From positions 1 through 59,935 of the forward strand of contig JAJYKQ010000001.1 in the NCBI GenBank assembly GCA_021788495.1: a stretch of 59,935 nt of DNA. The letters are read 5' to 3'. The DNA is from a bacterium (GTDB lineage Bacteria > SZUA-79 > Acidulodesulfobacterales > Acidulodesulfobacteraceae). Under the pieces are notes generated by a model. That model was given only the letters and a program-made list of their open reading frames with translations. It was not told the origin of the DNA and made no database searches. The translations under genes and the position numbers were made by a program. Shown here in pieces: positions 8,862 through 17,581 of the stretch; the first letter of the stretch is position 1; every line of letters starts with the position of its first letter.

Positions 8862-11126
8862 TTAAATAACGGAAAAATATCTATCTTTTATTTTATCACT
8901 TTTTAAGTCTATTTTGTCGTTAATTTTCATTACGCCTTTTTTAACCTCGCCGATTTTTTCCGATTTTATTCCGTATTCGGCGCAAATTTCCGAAACAGCC
9001 GCTTTTTTAGGTCCGCTTAATTTTTTATCCATGCTTATTATAAAGGCCTGTTCGAATTCCGAAAATAAGAAAGAGTCTATTCTGACACCTCTTTTTGCGA
9101 TATCGTAATTTACGGCAAAACCGAGAGTTTGATTCGGGCATGTTATCGCGCTCTCCGCCAGAGAAACAAAAATTCCGCCTTCGCTTACGTCGGACGCGCT
9201 CTTTAAAAATCCTTTATTTATTAACGTTCTCAGGCAGTTTTGAAGGTTGGCTTCATAATCTAAATCTATTTCCGAAGGTTTTTGCATAAAATTTCCGTAT
9301 TCTAAATCCATATAAAGGCTGCCGCCGAGATTGCCGGATAACCTGCCCAAAATATAAATTTCGTCCCCTTCGTTTTTAAAATAAGGAGTTACAGCATCTT
9401 CGACGTCGTCTATAAAACCGAGCATGCCTATAACCGGAGTAGGATAAATCTTATGTACCGTAGTTTTCTCGCCGTCTTTTTTTGCGGTTTCGTTATAAAA
9501 ACTGACGTTTCCGCTTATAACCGGAGTATTCAGTTTTAATGCCGCAGATTTTATGCCTTCAACGGCATTTGCGAACTGCCACATAACTTCGGGATCTTCA
9601 GGACTTGCAAAATTAAGGCAGTCTGTAATAGCTGCGGGATATCCGCCGCACGCGGTTATATTCCGGGCGCATTCCGTTACGGCAAGCGCTCCTCCGGTAA
9701 ACGGATCCAGATATGTATATTTTGAATTTCCGCTTGTATTTAATAAAAAACCTTTTTTACAGGCTCCTCTGCCGCTTACTTTTAAAACTGCGGCGGAAAA
9801 ACCGGGCGGAACGACGGTAGCAGTCCCTATAGTATAGTCATACTGCGTAAAAACATTTTTTTTAGATGCTATATTAGGATGCGTTATGATTTTAACGGCT
9901 ATATCGTTAATATTTTCGGTAATTTTATAATTATCGGCATTTAACTTTAACGGTTTTACACTGCTTAAGTACTCAGGTTTTTTAACCGGCCTTTTATATT
10001 CGGGTCCGTTTACTATCGTATCTACGTCAAGCGTTTTATATGGTTTCGATTTATAAAAAAATCTAATTTCTTTTTCTTTAATAACCTCGCCTACTTCCAC
10101 GCAATTTAATCCCCATTTGTCGAAAACCGCTTTTAATTCGTCAAATTTATCTCTGCCGCATGCCAATAACATTCTCTCCTGAGATTCGGAAAGCATCATT
10201 TCTATGGGAGTCATTTCGGAAGTTCTTAACGGAACCGCGTCTAAATTTATAATCATCCCTTTTCCGCTTTTATCCGCCATTTCAAACGACGAACTGGTTA
10301 AACCGGCGGCGCCCATATCCTGTATAGAAACTATAAGCTTTTTTCCCATAGCTTCAAGGCAGGCTTCTAAAAGAAGTTTTTCGGTAAAAGGATCTCCTAC
10401 TTGAACCGTGCTTCTTTTTTTGTTCTTTTTTAAATCGAATTCTTCCGATGCCATCGTGGCTCCGTGTATGCCGTCCATTCCGGTCGAAGAACCAACATAA
10501 ACAACGATATTGCCCTCTTCGCACTTAGAAGAAAGAAATATGCCGTCTTTTTTAGCTATGCCTATGGTAAAGGCATTTACAAGAATATTGTCATCGTAAC
10601 ATTCGTCGAATACGACTTCTCCGCCTACGGTCGGAACGCCCATGCAGTTTCCGTAAAAACCTATTCCTTTAACTACTTCCGACAGATAGTACGGCGTCCT
10701 CGGATGGGAAAAACTTCCGAATCTTAAAGAATTTAAATTTGCAACCGGCCTTGCTCCCATAGTAAAGATATCGCGCATAATGCCGCCTACTCCGGTGGCT
10801 GAACCCTGAAAAGGCTCTATAAAAGAAGGATGATTATGGCTTTCCATCTTGAATACAAGCACATCGCCGTCTCCAAAATCCACTACTCCTGCATTTTCGC
10901 CGGGTCCTATAAGAACTTTGCCTCCTTCAGTCGGCAGAGTTTTTAAATAAACCTTGGAGCTTTTATAAGAGCAGTGCTCCGACCACATAGCCGAATATAT
11001 GCCTAGTTCGAAAGCATCCGGCTCATGTCCTAGCAGTTCCGAAATCTTGCTGTATTCTTCCGACGACAAACCGAAAAGTTTTTCTGTTTTTTTATTATCG
11101 TTTTTTTTAGCGCTGACGTTATCCAT
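8862..11126 (-). CDS. purL: Phosphoribosylformylglycinamidine synthase, large subunit
   Basis: PurL converts FGAR to FGAM with ATP and ammonia supplied by PurQ. The length of 754 residues identifies the small PurL of three-subunit PurSQL systems, and separate purS and purQ genes follow upstream. Visible motifs include [27 protein letters not shown] and GVGGIMRD in the first AIRS-like half, and a second AIRS-like half with [14 protein letters not shown]. It is 34 nt downstream of purQ and 28 nt upstream of purF. The start ATG at 11126 lacks a clear Shine-Dalgarno. Confidence 0.95.
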   Translation of the reverse strand: MDNVSAKKNDNKKTEKLFGLSSEEYSKISELLGHEPDAFELGIYSAMWSEHCSYKSSKVYLKTLPTEGGKVLIGPGENAGVVDFGDGDVLVFKMESHNHPSFIEPFQGSATGVGGIMRDIFTMGARPVANLNSLRFGSFSHPRTPYYLSEVVKGIGFYGNCMGVPTVGGEVVFDECYDDNILVNAFTIGIAKKDGIFLSSKCEEGNIVVYVGSSTGMDGIHGATMASEEFDLKKNKKRSTVQVGDPFTEKLLLEACLEAMGKKLIVSIQDMGAAGLTSSSFEMADKSGKGMIINLDAVPLRTSEMTPIEMMLSESQERMLLACGRDKFDELKAVFDKWGLNCVEVGEVIKEKEIRFFYKSKPYKTLDVDTIVNGPEYKRPVKKPEYLSSVKPLKLNADNYKITENINDIAVKIITHPNIASKKNVFTQYDYTIGTATVVPPGFSAAVLKVSGRGACKKGFLLNTSGNSKYTYLDPFTGGALAVTECARNITACGGYPAAITDCLNFASPEDPEVMWQFANAVEGIKSAALKLNTPVISGNVSFYNETAKKDGEKTTVHKIYPTPVIGMLGFIDDVEDAVTPYFKNEGDEIYILGRLSGNLGGSLYMDLEYGNFMQKPSEIDLDYEANLQNCLRTLINKGFLKSASDVSEGGIFVSLAESAITCPNQTLGFAVNYDIAKRGVRIDSFLFSEFEQAFIISMDKKLSGPKKAAVSEICAEYGIKSEKIGEVKKGVMKINDKIDLKSDKIKDRYFSVI

Positions 11127-11160
11127 TTTAATTTTATTTTATTTAACGTTTTTTTAATTT

Positions 11161-11877
11161 TTATCTTTCTTTTATATATTTAATGATAGATTGAAAAATA
11201 TATCCTCCATCTTCGCTTCCTATAATTTTTTCGGAAGACCTTTCGGGATGAGGCATTAAGCCCATTACATTGGCGTTTTCGTTTGAAATGCCTGCAATAT
11301 TGTGCATGGAACCGTTGGGGTTAGAAAGTTCGGTTATATCCCCGTTTTCGTCGCAATATTTAAAAATCACGGCATTTTTATCGTTTAAGCCTTCTATTAT
11401 TTTCTTTTCGGCAAAATAGTTACCGTCGTGATGGGCAATAGGCATTTTCAGCAGAGAGCCTTTTTTTAAAGCGCATGTAAAAGGCGTTTCCACATTCAGG
11501 GTTTTTAAATAAACGTCTTTGCATTCGAATTTTAAAGAATTATTGGTAAGCATAACGCCGTTTAAAAGACCCGCTTCTAGAAGTATCTGAAAACCGTTGC
11601 AGATTCCTAAAACTATGCCGTCTTTAGAGGCGTAATCTTTGACGTATTCCATTACGGGACTCCTGGCGGCGAGAGCGCCCGACCTTAAATAATCGCCGTA
11701 TGAAAATCCGCCCGGAATTACTATGATATCATACCCGCCAAGATCCTTAATTTTATCTTTATGCCATATAAACGAAGCATTAAGACCGAATACTTCTTTC
11801 AAAACCCTATACACGTCGGCATCGCAGTTAGAGCCCGGAAAAACAGTTATGCCCGCTTTTATGTTTTTATTTTTCAT
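11161..11877 (-). CDS. purQ: Phosphoribosylformylglycinamidine synthase, glutaminase subunit
   Basis: PurQ is the class I glutamine amidotransferase subunit that hydrolyses glutamine for PurL. It has 238 residues. The nucleophile lies in GICNGFQILLEAGLL, the oxyanion/start motif is GGFSYGDYLRSGALAA, and the catalytic His/Glu pair is in MPHPERSSE. The start ATG at 11877 is 15 nt after the purS stop, so the two are translationally close. There is no anomaly. Confidence 0.95.
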   Translation of the reverse strand: MKNKNIKAGITVFPGSNCDADVYRVLKEVFGLNASFIWHKDKIKDLGGYDIIVIPGGFSYGDYLRSGALAARSPVMEYVKDYASKDGIVLGICNGFQILLEAGLLNGVMLTNNSLKFECKDVYLKTLNVETPFTCALKKGSLLKMPIAHHDGNYFAEKKIIEGLNDKNAVIFKYCDENGDITELSNPNGSMHNIAGISNENANVMGLMPHPERSSEKIIGSEDGGYIFQSIIKYIKER

Positions 11878-11892
11878 AATAAATATGTTATT

Positions 11893-12147
11893 TTATTTAA
11901 TTTCTACAGTAAACTCTTCTATTAACGGATTAGACAGAACCTTTTCGGAAATCTCTTCAGCCTCGCCTTTAAAGAAATCTTGCCCTGCTTTTTTCTCAGC
12001 GGCGAAATCGACCTCTATATACTTCCCTACCCTTACGTCTTTTATGTTATCGTAGCCCGAAGATTTAAGAACCGACAAAACCGCTTTGCCTTGAGGATCC
12101 AATACTTCATCTTTCAACATAATTTTTATAAACGCTTTTTTATTCAT
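11893..12147 (-). CDS. purS: Phosphoribosylformylglycinamidine synthase subunit PurS
   Basis: This 84-residue protein has the PurS pattern: KIMLKDEVLDPQGKAV at the start, a conserved DVRVGKYIEVDF segment and a C-terminal NPLIEEFTVEI. PurS dimers bridge PurL and PurQ and help channel ammonia. It is the first pur gene after purB (63 nt gap) and precedes purQ by 15 nt. A GGGGA ribosome-binding site lies just upstream of the ATG. Confidence 0.93.
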   Translation of the reverse strand: MNKKAFIKIMLKDEVLDPQGKAVLSVLKSSGYDNIKDVRVGKYIEVDFAAEKKAGQDFFKGEAEEISEKVLSNPLIEEFTVEIK

Positions 12148-12210
12148 GATTTCCCCGCCTGTCTTTTTGTTGTTAAATTGCTTTCCGACGTTTTAATTGT
12201 TCAGTTTTAT

Positions 12211-13503
12211 TTATTCGACATTGTATCTGTCGAAAATATAGTTTATATATTTAAAATAATAATTAATATCGAATAATTCGTCTATTTCTTGAGCCGTCAT
12301 ATGCTTTGAAACGGATGCATCTTTTTTTAAAAGTTCGCTGAAATCTATCTGCGAAAGGATGCTCTCGTGGGCAAGGCCCTGGACTATTTTATAGGCGTCT
12401 TCCCTGAGCATTCCTTTATCGATAAGAGTCAGCAAAACTTTTTGCGAAAAAATAACGCCTTTTGTTAAATTGATATTTTTTAACATATTTTCTTCTTTGA
12501 CTACTAAATTTTCTATCAAATAAGTTAACTGATGAACTATATAATATACCAAAATAGTAGAATCCGGCGCAATTATTCTTTCGACCGACGAATGGGAAAT
12601 ATCCCTTTCATGCCATAAGGGTATATTTTCAAGAGATGCTATAAGATTTGACCGGACTATGCGGGAAAGCCCGCATATGTTTTCGGATACTATAGGATTT
12701 TTTTTATGCGGCATTGCCGAAGAACCCTTTTGCCCCGGCGCAAAAGGCTCTTCTGCTTCGGCTACTTCCGTTCTCATAAGATGCCTTATTTCTAAAGCTA
12801 TTTTTTCGCAAGAGGCGGCAAGGGAAGCAAGGGAATAAAAAGCATCCGCATATACGTCCCTCTGTATAACCTGATTGGACAAAATATGTTTAAGACCGAG
12901 AATATCGAGAGCCGTTTGCTCAACTTCTGGCGGAATATTGGCATAATTCCCTACTGCCCCTGAAAGTTTGCCGAAAGATACCGACTTTATCGCCGTCTTT
13001 ATTCTCTCCTCCGCTCTTTTAATCTCTTCATAAAATATAAGGAGCTTAAATCCGAAGGTTATCGGCTCTGCATGTATTCCATGCGTTCTTCCCATTACCG
13101 GCGTATGTTTATGCCTTGCTGCCTGATTTCTTAAAGATACTCTTAAAATTTCTGTTTTTTTAAGTATTAATTCCAGCGATTCCTTCATCAGCAAAGAAAA
13201 CGACGTATCTCCGACATCCGAAGAAGTAAGCCCTAGATGAATAAACCTGGAATCTTCGCCGACATATTTTGCGACGTTGGTTAAAAAAGCTATAACATCG
13301 TGTTTTGTAACGTTTTCTATTTCCTGTATCTCGTTAACGTTAAACTTAGCTTTCCTGATTATATTTTCATAGGAAGAATCGGGTATTTTTCCTGTTTTAT
13401 TGTAAGCAGTGCATACTGCAAGTTCAACCCTGAGCCATGTCAGGTATTTATTTTCTAAAGACCATGCCTTGGCTATTTCAGGAAGAGAATATCTTTCAAT
13501 CAA
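12211..13503 (-). CDS. purB: Adenylosuccinate lyase (TTG start)
   Basis: PurB cleaves SAICAR and adenylosuccinate to release fumarate. It has 430 residues, normal for the family. The superfamily signature is GSSAMPHKKNPIVSEN (about 264-279), and GRTHGIHAEPITFG carries the catalytic His. The start is TTG at 13501-13503: the N-terminus MIERYSLPEIAKAWS matches the family, and an AAGGAGG site lies 8 nt before it. It heads the purB-S-Q-L-F block. A MITE-like repeat separates it from exbD. Confidence 0.93.
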   Translation of the reverse strand: MIERYSLPEIAKAWSLENKYLTWLRVELAVCTAYNKTGKIPDSSYENIIRKAKFNVNEIQEIENVTKHDVIAFLTNVAKYVGEDSRFIHLGLTSSDVGDTSFSLLMKESLELILKKTEILRVSLRNQAARHKHTPVMGRTHGIHAEPITFGFKLLIFYEEIKRAEERIKTAIKSVSFGKLSGAVGNYANIPPEVEQTALDILGLKHILSNQVIQRDVYADAFYSLASLAASCEKIALEIRHLMRTEVAEAEEPFAPGQKGSSAMPHKKNPIVSENICGLSRIVRSNLIASLENIPLWHERDISHSSVERIIAPDSTILVYYIVHQLTYLIENLVVKEENMLKNINLTKGVIFSQKVLLTLIDKGMLREDAYKIVQGLAHESILSQIDFSELLKKDASVSKHMTAQEIDELFDINYYFKYINYIFDRYNVE

Positions 13504-13510
13504 ATTTATA

Positions 13511-13517
13511 CCTCCTT
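13511..13517 (-). promoter_or_regulatory. Strong ribosome-binding site deciding the TTG start of purB
   Basis: AAGGAGG on the minus strand is spaced 7-8 nt from TTG at 13503. No ATG or GTG with a comparable site lies nearby, so translation very probably starts at TTG. Confidence 0.7.
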
Positions 13518-13542
13518 AATTTATAATTGGAAACAGTTTGAA

Positions 13543-13621
13543 AAATGCGTCAGATTAATTTTCCGCAAACAACTTTATATATTAATTGACTTTTCCATAT
13601 GCGTAAAATAAAATCTGACAT
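13543..13621. repeat. MITE-like element with GTCAGATT inverted ends, copy A
   Basis: Left end GCGTCAGATTAATTTTCCGC and right end (reverse complement) TGTCAGATTTTATTTTACGC form imperfect terminal inverted repeats around an AT-rich core containing TATATTAATTGAC. Related copies are at 14.1, 23.3, 51.6 and 57.1 kb. It sits between the exbD stop and the purB start and carries no coding potential. Confidence 0.65.
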
Positions 13622-13633
13622 CTTTTTCTTTTT

Positions 13634-13679
13634 TTCACTAACCAATCTCGCTTTGTCGAGTGCATAATTCCGTTATTTT
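13634..13679. repeat. MITE-flanking segment reaching the exbD stop, shared with the aroA stop
   Basis: The stretch 13658-13679 matches 51705-51726 at 19 of 22 positions, including the TTA that is the stop codon of exbD here (13673-13675) and of aroA there. Both copies also hold an AATCTCGC or GCGAGATT core followed toward the gene by a GCTTT-type tract, and lie on the same side of a MITE-like element. Confidence 0.6.
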
Positions 13680-14071
13680 TTCGTAGCGATAGCTATTTTA
13701 TATAATCCATGCTCTATGCTTAACCCCATTACATTCACTATGCTCGCGGCGGTAGATTTTTTATCGGCCTTTATAATTATAGTAGCGTTACCATGAGTTT
13801 TTTTTACGTCTTTTAAAAATAAAGACAATTTTTTAAGCGACAGCTCTTTATTTCCGTAATATATCCTGCCTGCTTTAGTAATATAAAGCGTTATAGGTTT
13901 TTTTGAAGAAGAAAACGACTTTGCTCCTGATTTCGGCAGATGAATTTTTATGCCGTAATTTGAAGTAAAAGTCGTCGTCATCATAAAGAATATCAACAGG
14001 GTCAAAAATACGTCGACCATATTAATAACGTTAATTATAGGGTCGGGTTTTCTTTTAGACGTAAATTTCAT
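13673..14071 (-). CDS. exbD: ExbD/TolR-family proton-channel subunit
   Basis: This 132-residue protein has one TM helix (about 14-36) carrying the essential Asp in NMVDVFLTLLIFFMM, then a periplasmic domain with YITKAGRIYYGN and a VNVMGLSIEHGLYKIAIAT ending. With ExbB it would couple proton motive force to TonB-dependent transport or Tol-type envelope work. No tonB or outer-membrane receptor is adjacent, so the energised partner is unknown. It is 155 nt downstream of exbB, with a MITE-like element in that gap. Its stop codon lies inside a repeated sequence. Confidence 0.88.
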   Translation of the reverse strand: MKFTSKRKPDPIINVINMVDVFLTLLIFFMMTTTFTSNYGIKIHLPKSGAKSFSSSKKPITLYITKAGRIYYGNKELSLKKLSLFLKDVKKTHGNATIIIKADKKSTAASIVNVMGLSIEHGLYKIAIATKK

Positions 14072-14114
14072 TTCGCTTGTCTTATATAATTGTAAATATA
14101 AATTATTATCTGAA

Positions 14115-14210
14115 AAGGCGCAGGATTAATTTCCAGCTTTATATATAATACTGTGACAATATTGAATTCTGTAACGGTCACAACATGCGAAGAAAAAATC
14201 TGACACATGT
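14115..14210. repeat. MITE-like element, diverged copy B (between exbB and exbD)
   Basis: The left end GGCGCAGGATTAATTTCCAGC and the right end (reverse complement) ATGTGTCAGATTTTTTCTTC correspond to the family ends. The core contains an inverted TGTGAC/GTCACA pair. It interrupts the exbB-exbD operon without breaking a gene. Confidence 0.55.
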
Positions 14211-14226
14211 TCCTTTGAAATTATTT

Positions 14227-14835
14227 TCAGTCGGTTTTAATAAAAGATATGACCCTTGACGCCGTGTCTTCCATAACTGCTCCGAAGTTAAACGCTTTAG
14301 AAGCAAAATATTTAAAAAACAAAAAAGACACTATTGCTATTATAAGCCCTATGGCAGTAGAATAAAGCGCTTCCGAGATACCAAGAGCAAGAAGATGAGG
14401 ATTTGCAATGCCGTTTCGGTATGATACCGCACTGAGAGCTTTTATCATGCCTACTACCGTCCCAAGAAGCCCCAACAAAGGAGCTATTGTAGTTATAGCG
14501 CTCAATCCTTCGAGATTTTTTTCAAGGTCCAAGTATGCCCTCTTGCCTGATTCTTCAACTTCTAATTTAACAGTCTCTATGGAATTTTTACGATTTTCTA
14601 TAATAGAAAGATAAATTTTGGCTATAGGCGTTTTTGCCGTCATGCACATGCCTTTGGCCTTTTCTATATCGCCGTTTTTAATAGATTTTTCTACATTGCC
14701 GAGAAACTCTTCCGGAAATATTTTAGATTTTCTAAGACTGTAAAAACGTTCTATTATGATTGCAAGGGCGATGACCGAACACAGTATTAATGGATACAAA
14801 AAAAATTCCGTCAATAATTCGCTCTGATTAAACAT
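14227..14835 (-). CDS. exbB: ExbB/TolQ/MotA-family proton-channel subunit
   Basis: This 202-residue inner-membrane protein has a first TM helix at about 13-28 and a TM pair at about 105-130 and 155-175. The typical ExbB segment LSAITTIAPLLGLLGTVVGM is at about 109-128, and GISEALYSTAIGLIIAI follows. It forms the proton channel with ExbD. Its start overlaps the end of the siroheme decarboxylase gene by 8 nt, so the three genes form one operon. The TolQ alternative cannot be excluded from sequence alone. Confidence 0.88.
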   Translation of the reverse strand: MFNQSELLTEFFLYPLILCSVIALAIIIERFYSLRKSKIFPEEFLGNVEKSIKNGDIEKAKGMCMTAKTPIAKIYLSIIENRKNSIETVKLEVEESGKRAYLDLEKNLEGLSAITTIAPLLGLLGTVVGMIKALSAVSYRNGIANPHLLALGISEALYSTAIGLIIAIVSFLFFKYFASKAFNFGAVMEDTASRVISFIKTD

Positions 14836-15817
14836 AATACTTCACCCTCACCTTTTTATATTCTTTTGTGCTTTCGAGAGCATCGAAATCCTTAAGTCCC
14901 GTAAGCGAAGAAATCTTGTCCATAACGCTGTCGGCCTCGTCTTTAGATTTTGCATGTATCATAGTAAATATATTATATTCCCATCTTCCGGGATAAACAG
15001 GCCTGAGATAACAATGAGAAACTTCTTTAAGCGAAGACATAATTTTGCCGTTTTTATCGGCTTCTTCGCTGCCCGATTTCCATATTCCCATAAGATTATA
15101 ACTGAACCCCGCTTTCTGATGATATAAAACGCATGCAAATCTTCTCATTTTTCTTTCGCTTATAAAATTTTTGACGGTTTCAATTATTTTTTCCTGCGGG
15201 ATGCCGAGGGCTGCCGACATATTTTTAAAAGGTTCATCCGTAATTTCTATATCTTTTTGAAGCTCTCTAATACATGCTTTTTCAAATTCGGAAATTTTTA
15301 TTTCCGAATCTTTTTTGAAATCTTCATGCGAAAAAAACTTAAACGAAGATGCGGCGTCTGCACCAGTCATATCGAAGTTGACTCCGATTTTAAAAAGTTT
15401 AAGGGTGGGAAGTATAAGATAGTCTTCGGCCGCGGATTTCTTAGACAGTATTTTTATTTCTTCTTCGAGCGAATACTCGGCTGGCATGGTTATCGTAAAC
15501 CATATATTGTATTTATGATTTCTAAGGTAATTGTGGCTTACCCCGCTGTGGGAATTTATCGTTTCGGCTGCTGAATCGGCCGATTTATCGGCCACCTTAA
15601 AAGCCGCCAAGGTGCTTTTATATCCTATATTGTGCGAATCGAATATTGCGCTTATCTGCCTGATAATTTTAGCTCTCTTTAAACTTAGTATTCTGTCTAT
15701 TGCTTCATCTTCAGTAATGCCAGTAATATTTGCTATTTCTAAGAATGGACGTTTGGAAATAGGAAAATCGGTCTGAAGAATATTTAAGATTTTTCTATCT
15801 GTAAGTTCAAGTTCCAT
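14828..15817 (-). CDS. Fused siroheme decarboxylase (AhbA-AhbB / NirDLHG family)
   Basis: The 329 residues consist of two Lrp/AsnC-like halves, about 1-155 and 178-329. The family decarboxylates siroheme to didecarboxysiroheme in the alternative haem pathway, or in haem d1 synthesis. The second half carries the AhbB/NirL pattern MRRFACVLYHQKAGFSYN and SHCYLRPVYPGRWEYN. The first half has the weaker AhbA pattern HNYLRNHKYNIWFT. In most organisms the two are separate proteins of about 150-170 residues, so this is a natural fusion. It heads the operon with exbB and exbD. A plain Lrp regulator is unlikely because of the HCYLRP/YHQKAGF motifs. Confidence 0.85.
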   Translation of the reverse strand: MELELTDRKILNILQTDFPISKRPFLEIANITGITEDEAIDRILSLKRAKIIRQISAIFDSHNIGYKSTLAAFKVADKSADSAAETINSHSGVSHNYLRNHKYNIWFTITMPAEYSLEEEIKILSKKSAAEDYLILPTLKLFKIGVNFDMTGADAASSFKFFSHEDFKKDSEIKISEFEKACIRELQKDIEITDEPFKNMSAALGIPQEKIIETVKNFISERKMRRFACVLYHQKAGFSYNLMGIWKSGSEEADKNGKIMSSLKEVSHCYLRPVYPGRWEYNIFTMIHAKSKDEADSVMDKISSLTGLKDFDALESTKEYKKVRVKYYV

Positions 15818-15865
15818 AAATTTTTAAATTCCGCAAAACAAGGTTTAACAATTTCATTCTAATAA

Positions 15866-15895
15866 ATTATAACAGTTTAACAGGATAACCGTCAA
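15866..15895 (-). promoter_or_regulatory. Sigma-70-like promoter of the ahbAB-exbB-exbD operon
   Basis: On the minus strand TTGACG (890-895 of the 15 kb block) and a perfect TATAAT (15866-15871) are separated by 18 nt. The predicted start of transcription is about 40 nt upstream of the ATG at 15817. Confidence 0.7.
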
Positions 15896-15903
15896 GAAAA
15901 AAG

Positions 15904-15943
15904 AAAACCTCCGATCGTATAAAATTTAACGATTGGAGGTTTC
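15904..15943 (-). terminator. Intrinsic terminator after the cytochrome c gene (probably bidirectional)
   Basis: A 14-bp stem, AAACCTCCGATCGT paired with ACGATTGGAGGTTT (one G-U), with a 10-nt loop, is followed on the minus strand by TTTTCTTTTTTCTT. The plus-strand side also has a T-run at 15950-15958. It separates the cytochrome gene from the ahbAB promoter. Confidence 0.75.
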
Positions 15944-15991
15944 AAATAATTTTTTTTTGTTATCTACTATCTTTAGTTACCTTTAAATAGC

Positions 15992-16348
15992 TTACTTTAA
16001 GGACTCAAGATATCTAGCGATAGTGCTAACGTCTGAAGCCGGCATGTTTTTGTGATTAGGCATAATGGCAATATAGGACTTTCCGTTAAGAGTAACCGAA
16101 CTTCCTGAAGTAAAATGCGCTCCAGGATTTACTATCTGCGTTTTAATCCATGACAGGCTCCTCTGGGAACCTATATGAGAAAGATTCGGACCTACTTGCC
16201 CGCCCGAGCCGTTAATAGTGTGACAGGCTATGCATCCTTCCGACCTGAATAATGCCGGTCCTGAAGAGGCAAAAGCCGAAACCGCAAAAGATGAAACTCC
16301 TGCAAATATTACTGCAGCAGTAATTAATTTACTCATTTTTGAAAACAT
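15992..16348 (-). CDS. Small monohaem c-type cytochrome (paralogue 1)
   Basis: This 118-residue exported protein has a signal peptide (about 1-27), one haem-binding motif CIACH (in EGCIACHTINGSGG) and a probable axial Met in HKNMPASDV. It is a class I cytochrome c that would act as a periplasmic electron carrier. A GGGGGGTGA site precedes the ATG at 16348; MSKL four codons in is an alternative start. The next gene upstream is a close paralogue. A terminator follows. Confidence 0.88.
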   Translation of the reverse strand: MFSKMSKLITAAVIFAGVSSFAVSAFASSGPALFRSEGCIACHTINGSGGQVGPNLSHIGSQRSLSWIKTQIVNPGAHFTSGSSVTLNGKSYIAIMPNHKNMPASDVSTIARYLESLK

Positions 16349-16535
16349 TGTAATTCACCCCCCTTTTTTTAATATGTATTATGTATTATTTAATATTTAA
16401 TAGTAGAAATAATCGAAAAAAATATGCGCAAAAATAGAAAGTATTGAAAAAAATTAGCTGATTTAGTTGATTATTTATATAATATATAGGTATTTTTAGT
16501 ATTGTTATGAAGTTTTTATTATGCGTAATAATAAA

Positions 16536-16586
16536 TTTATATCTGTCCGAAATGCGGTAAAAACAGCAATATCGGACAGATATAAA
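16536..16586 (-). terminator. Hairpin downstream of cytochrome paralogue 2
   Basis: A 15-bp stem formed by TTTATATCTGTCCGA and its exact complement (16572-16586) encloses a 21-nt loop, 9 nt after the stop of the cytochrome gene. The following sequence is AT-rich but not a clean T-run, so it may be a terminator or an mRNA-end stabiliser. Confidence 0.5.
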
Positions 16587-16595
16587 AATAATAAA

Positions 16596-16946
16596 TTATT
16601 TCAATGATTTAAGATATCCCGCAAGAGCGTTAAGTTTAGAAGCAGGCATATGCTTATGCGGCGGCATAATAGCCATATAAGATTGTCCGTTTATAGTTAC
16701 GGAACTGCCCGACGTAAAATGCGCCGAAGGATTAGTAATCTGGGTTTTAAGCCATGAAAGGCTTCTTTTGCTGCCGACATGAGAAAGGTCCGGACCAACC
16801 GAACCGCCCTGTCCGTTAATAGCGTGGCAGGCTATGCATCCTTCTGAACTGAAAAGCGAAGAGCCTGTGGAAGCAAAAACCGTAGTAGCGCTAAAAGTTA
16901 ACGCAGAAGCAATTAATAAAGACGAAATTACTTTTTTCATTTTCAT
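16596..16946 (-). CDS. Small monohaem c-type cytochrome (paralogue 2)
   Basis: This 116-residue paralogue of the neighbouring cytochrome has a signal peptide of about 25 residues, CIACH in EGCIACHAINGQGG, and an axial Met in HKHMPASKL. The mature parts share most residues, for example the SLSWIKT/SLSWLKT stretch and SGSSVTxNGxSY. The pair therefore arose by tandem duplication, yet each copy keeps its own leader and 3' hairpin, which allows separate expression. The start is ATG at 16946 or the ATG two codons later. A GGGGGTAG site lies upstream. Confidence 0.88.
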   Translation of the reverse strand: MKMKKVISSLLIASALTFSATTVFASTGSSLFSSEGCIACHAINGQGGSVGPDLSHVGSKRSLSWLKTQITNPSAHFTSGSSVTINGQSYMAIMPPHKHMPASKLNALAGYLKSLK

Positions 16947-17070
16947 AATAATTTTTCTACCCCCTTAAAAAATTAAATAAATTAATAATGTTTTATTCCT
17001 TTATCATCAAATATTATAATAAAAAAAAAATTAAGTCAAGATTTTTATCTGTTTTTTATATATTTTTTTC

Positions 17071-17098
17071 TTGCATTTTTCGGCAAATAACATATAAT
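17071..17098 (+). promoter_or_regulatory. Possible promoter of speH
   Basis: TTGCAT (17071-17076) and a perfect TATAAT (17093-17098) are spaced 16 nt on the plus strand, about 75 nt before the speH ATG. The -35 box is weak. A short GGGA/TCCC hairpin (about 17142-17158) lies just before the ribosome-binding site. Confidence 0.4.
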
Positions 17099-17173
17099 AA
17101 AAAATCGTGTAAAAATTTTATTTATTTTGTTAAAATTTATCAGGGGATTTTAATTCCCAAGGAGGTAAGTAAA

Positions 17174-17581
17174 ATGAATTCTTTAGGCACGCATTTGCTT
17201 TTAGAATTAAAAAAATGCAGAAAAAATATTCTGGCTGATCTCGAGTTTGTTGAAACTGCTATGCTGGATGCGGCATCGGAAGCAAAAGCTACGATAGTAG
17301 AGCATAAATTTCATGAGTTTAATCCGTTCGGGATAAGCGGAATGGTTATTATTGCCGAATCTCATCTTTCTATCCATACATGGCCTGAATACGACTATGC
17401 TGCGGTAGATATTTTCACTTGCGGCGACATAATTAAACCTCAGGAAGCTGCAGAATTTTTAGTGGAAAGATTCGGTTCTTTAGAGCCGCAAATTATGGAA
17501 ATAAAAAGAGGCCTTATATCTATTTACAACGAAGAACTTCCTCATAAAGTACTGTGCGAGGAGAAGCTCGTCGCCCGTTAG
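17174..17581 (+). CDS. speH: S-adenosylmethionine decarboxylase proenzyme
   Basis: SpeH makes decarboxylated AdoMet, the aminopropyl donor for polyamines. The frame is open from 16988, but the ATG at 17174 is chosen because GGAGGT lies 7 nt upstream and the family begins there (MNSLGTHLLLEL). The 135 residues match the small prokaryotic (class 1B) enzyme. Self-cleavage would occur at AES|HLSIHTWPE, turning that Ser into the pyruvoyl group; the FTCGD cysteine follows. No spermidine synthase gene is adjacent. It is one of few plus-strand genes, and its stop overlaps that of the convergent folK by 4 nt. Confidence 0.93.
   Translation: MNSLGTHLLLELKKCRKNILADLEFVETAMLDAASEAKATIVEHKFHEFNPFGISGMVIIAESHLSIHTWPEYDYAAVDIFTCGDIIKPQEAAEFLVERFGSLEPQIMEIKRGLISIYNEELPHKVLCEEKLVAR

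Noticed and set aside
15257..15574. 105-residue plus-strand frame antisense to the siroheme decarboxylase gene
   Set aside because: It is fully inside a well-supported gene, with no motif or ribosome-binding site.
14828..15817. Lrp/AsnC transcriptional regulator
   Set aside because: The fold is shared, but the HCYLRP and YHQKAGF motifs in the second half and the two-domain length fit siroheme decarboxylase better.
17101..17170. SAM-sensing riboswitch before speH
   Set aside because: Only a short GGGA/TCCC hairpin is present; no SAM-I, SAM-II or SAM-III core is recognisable.
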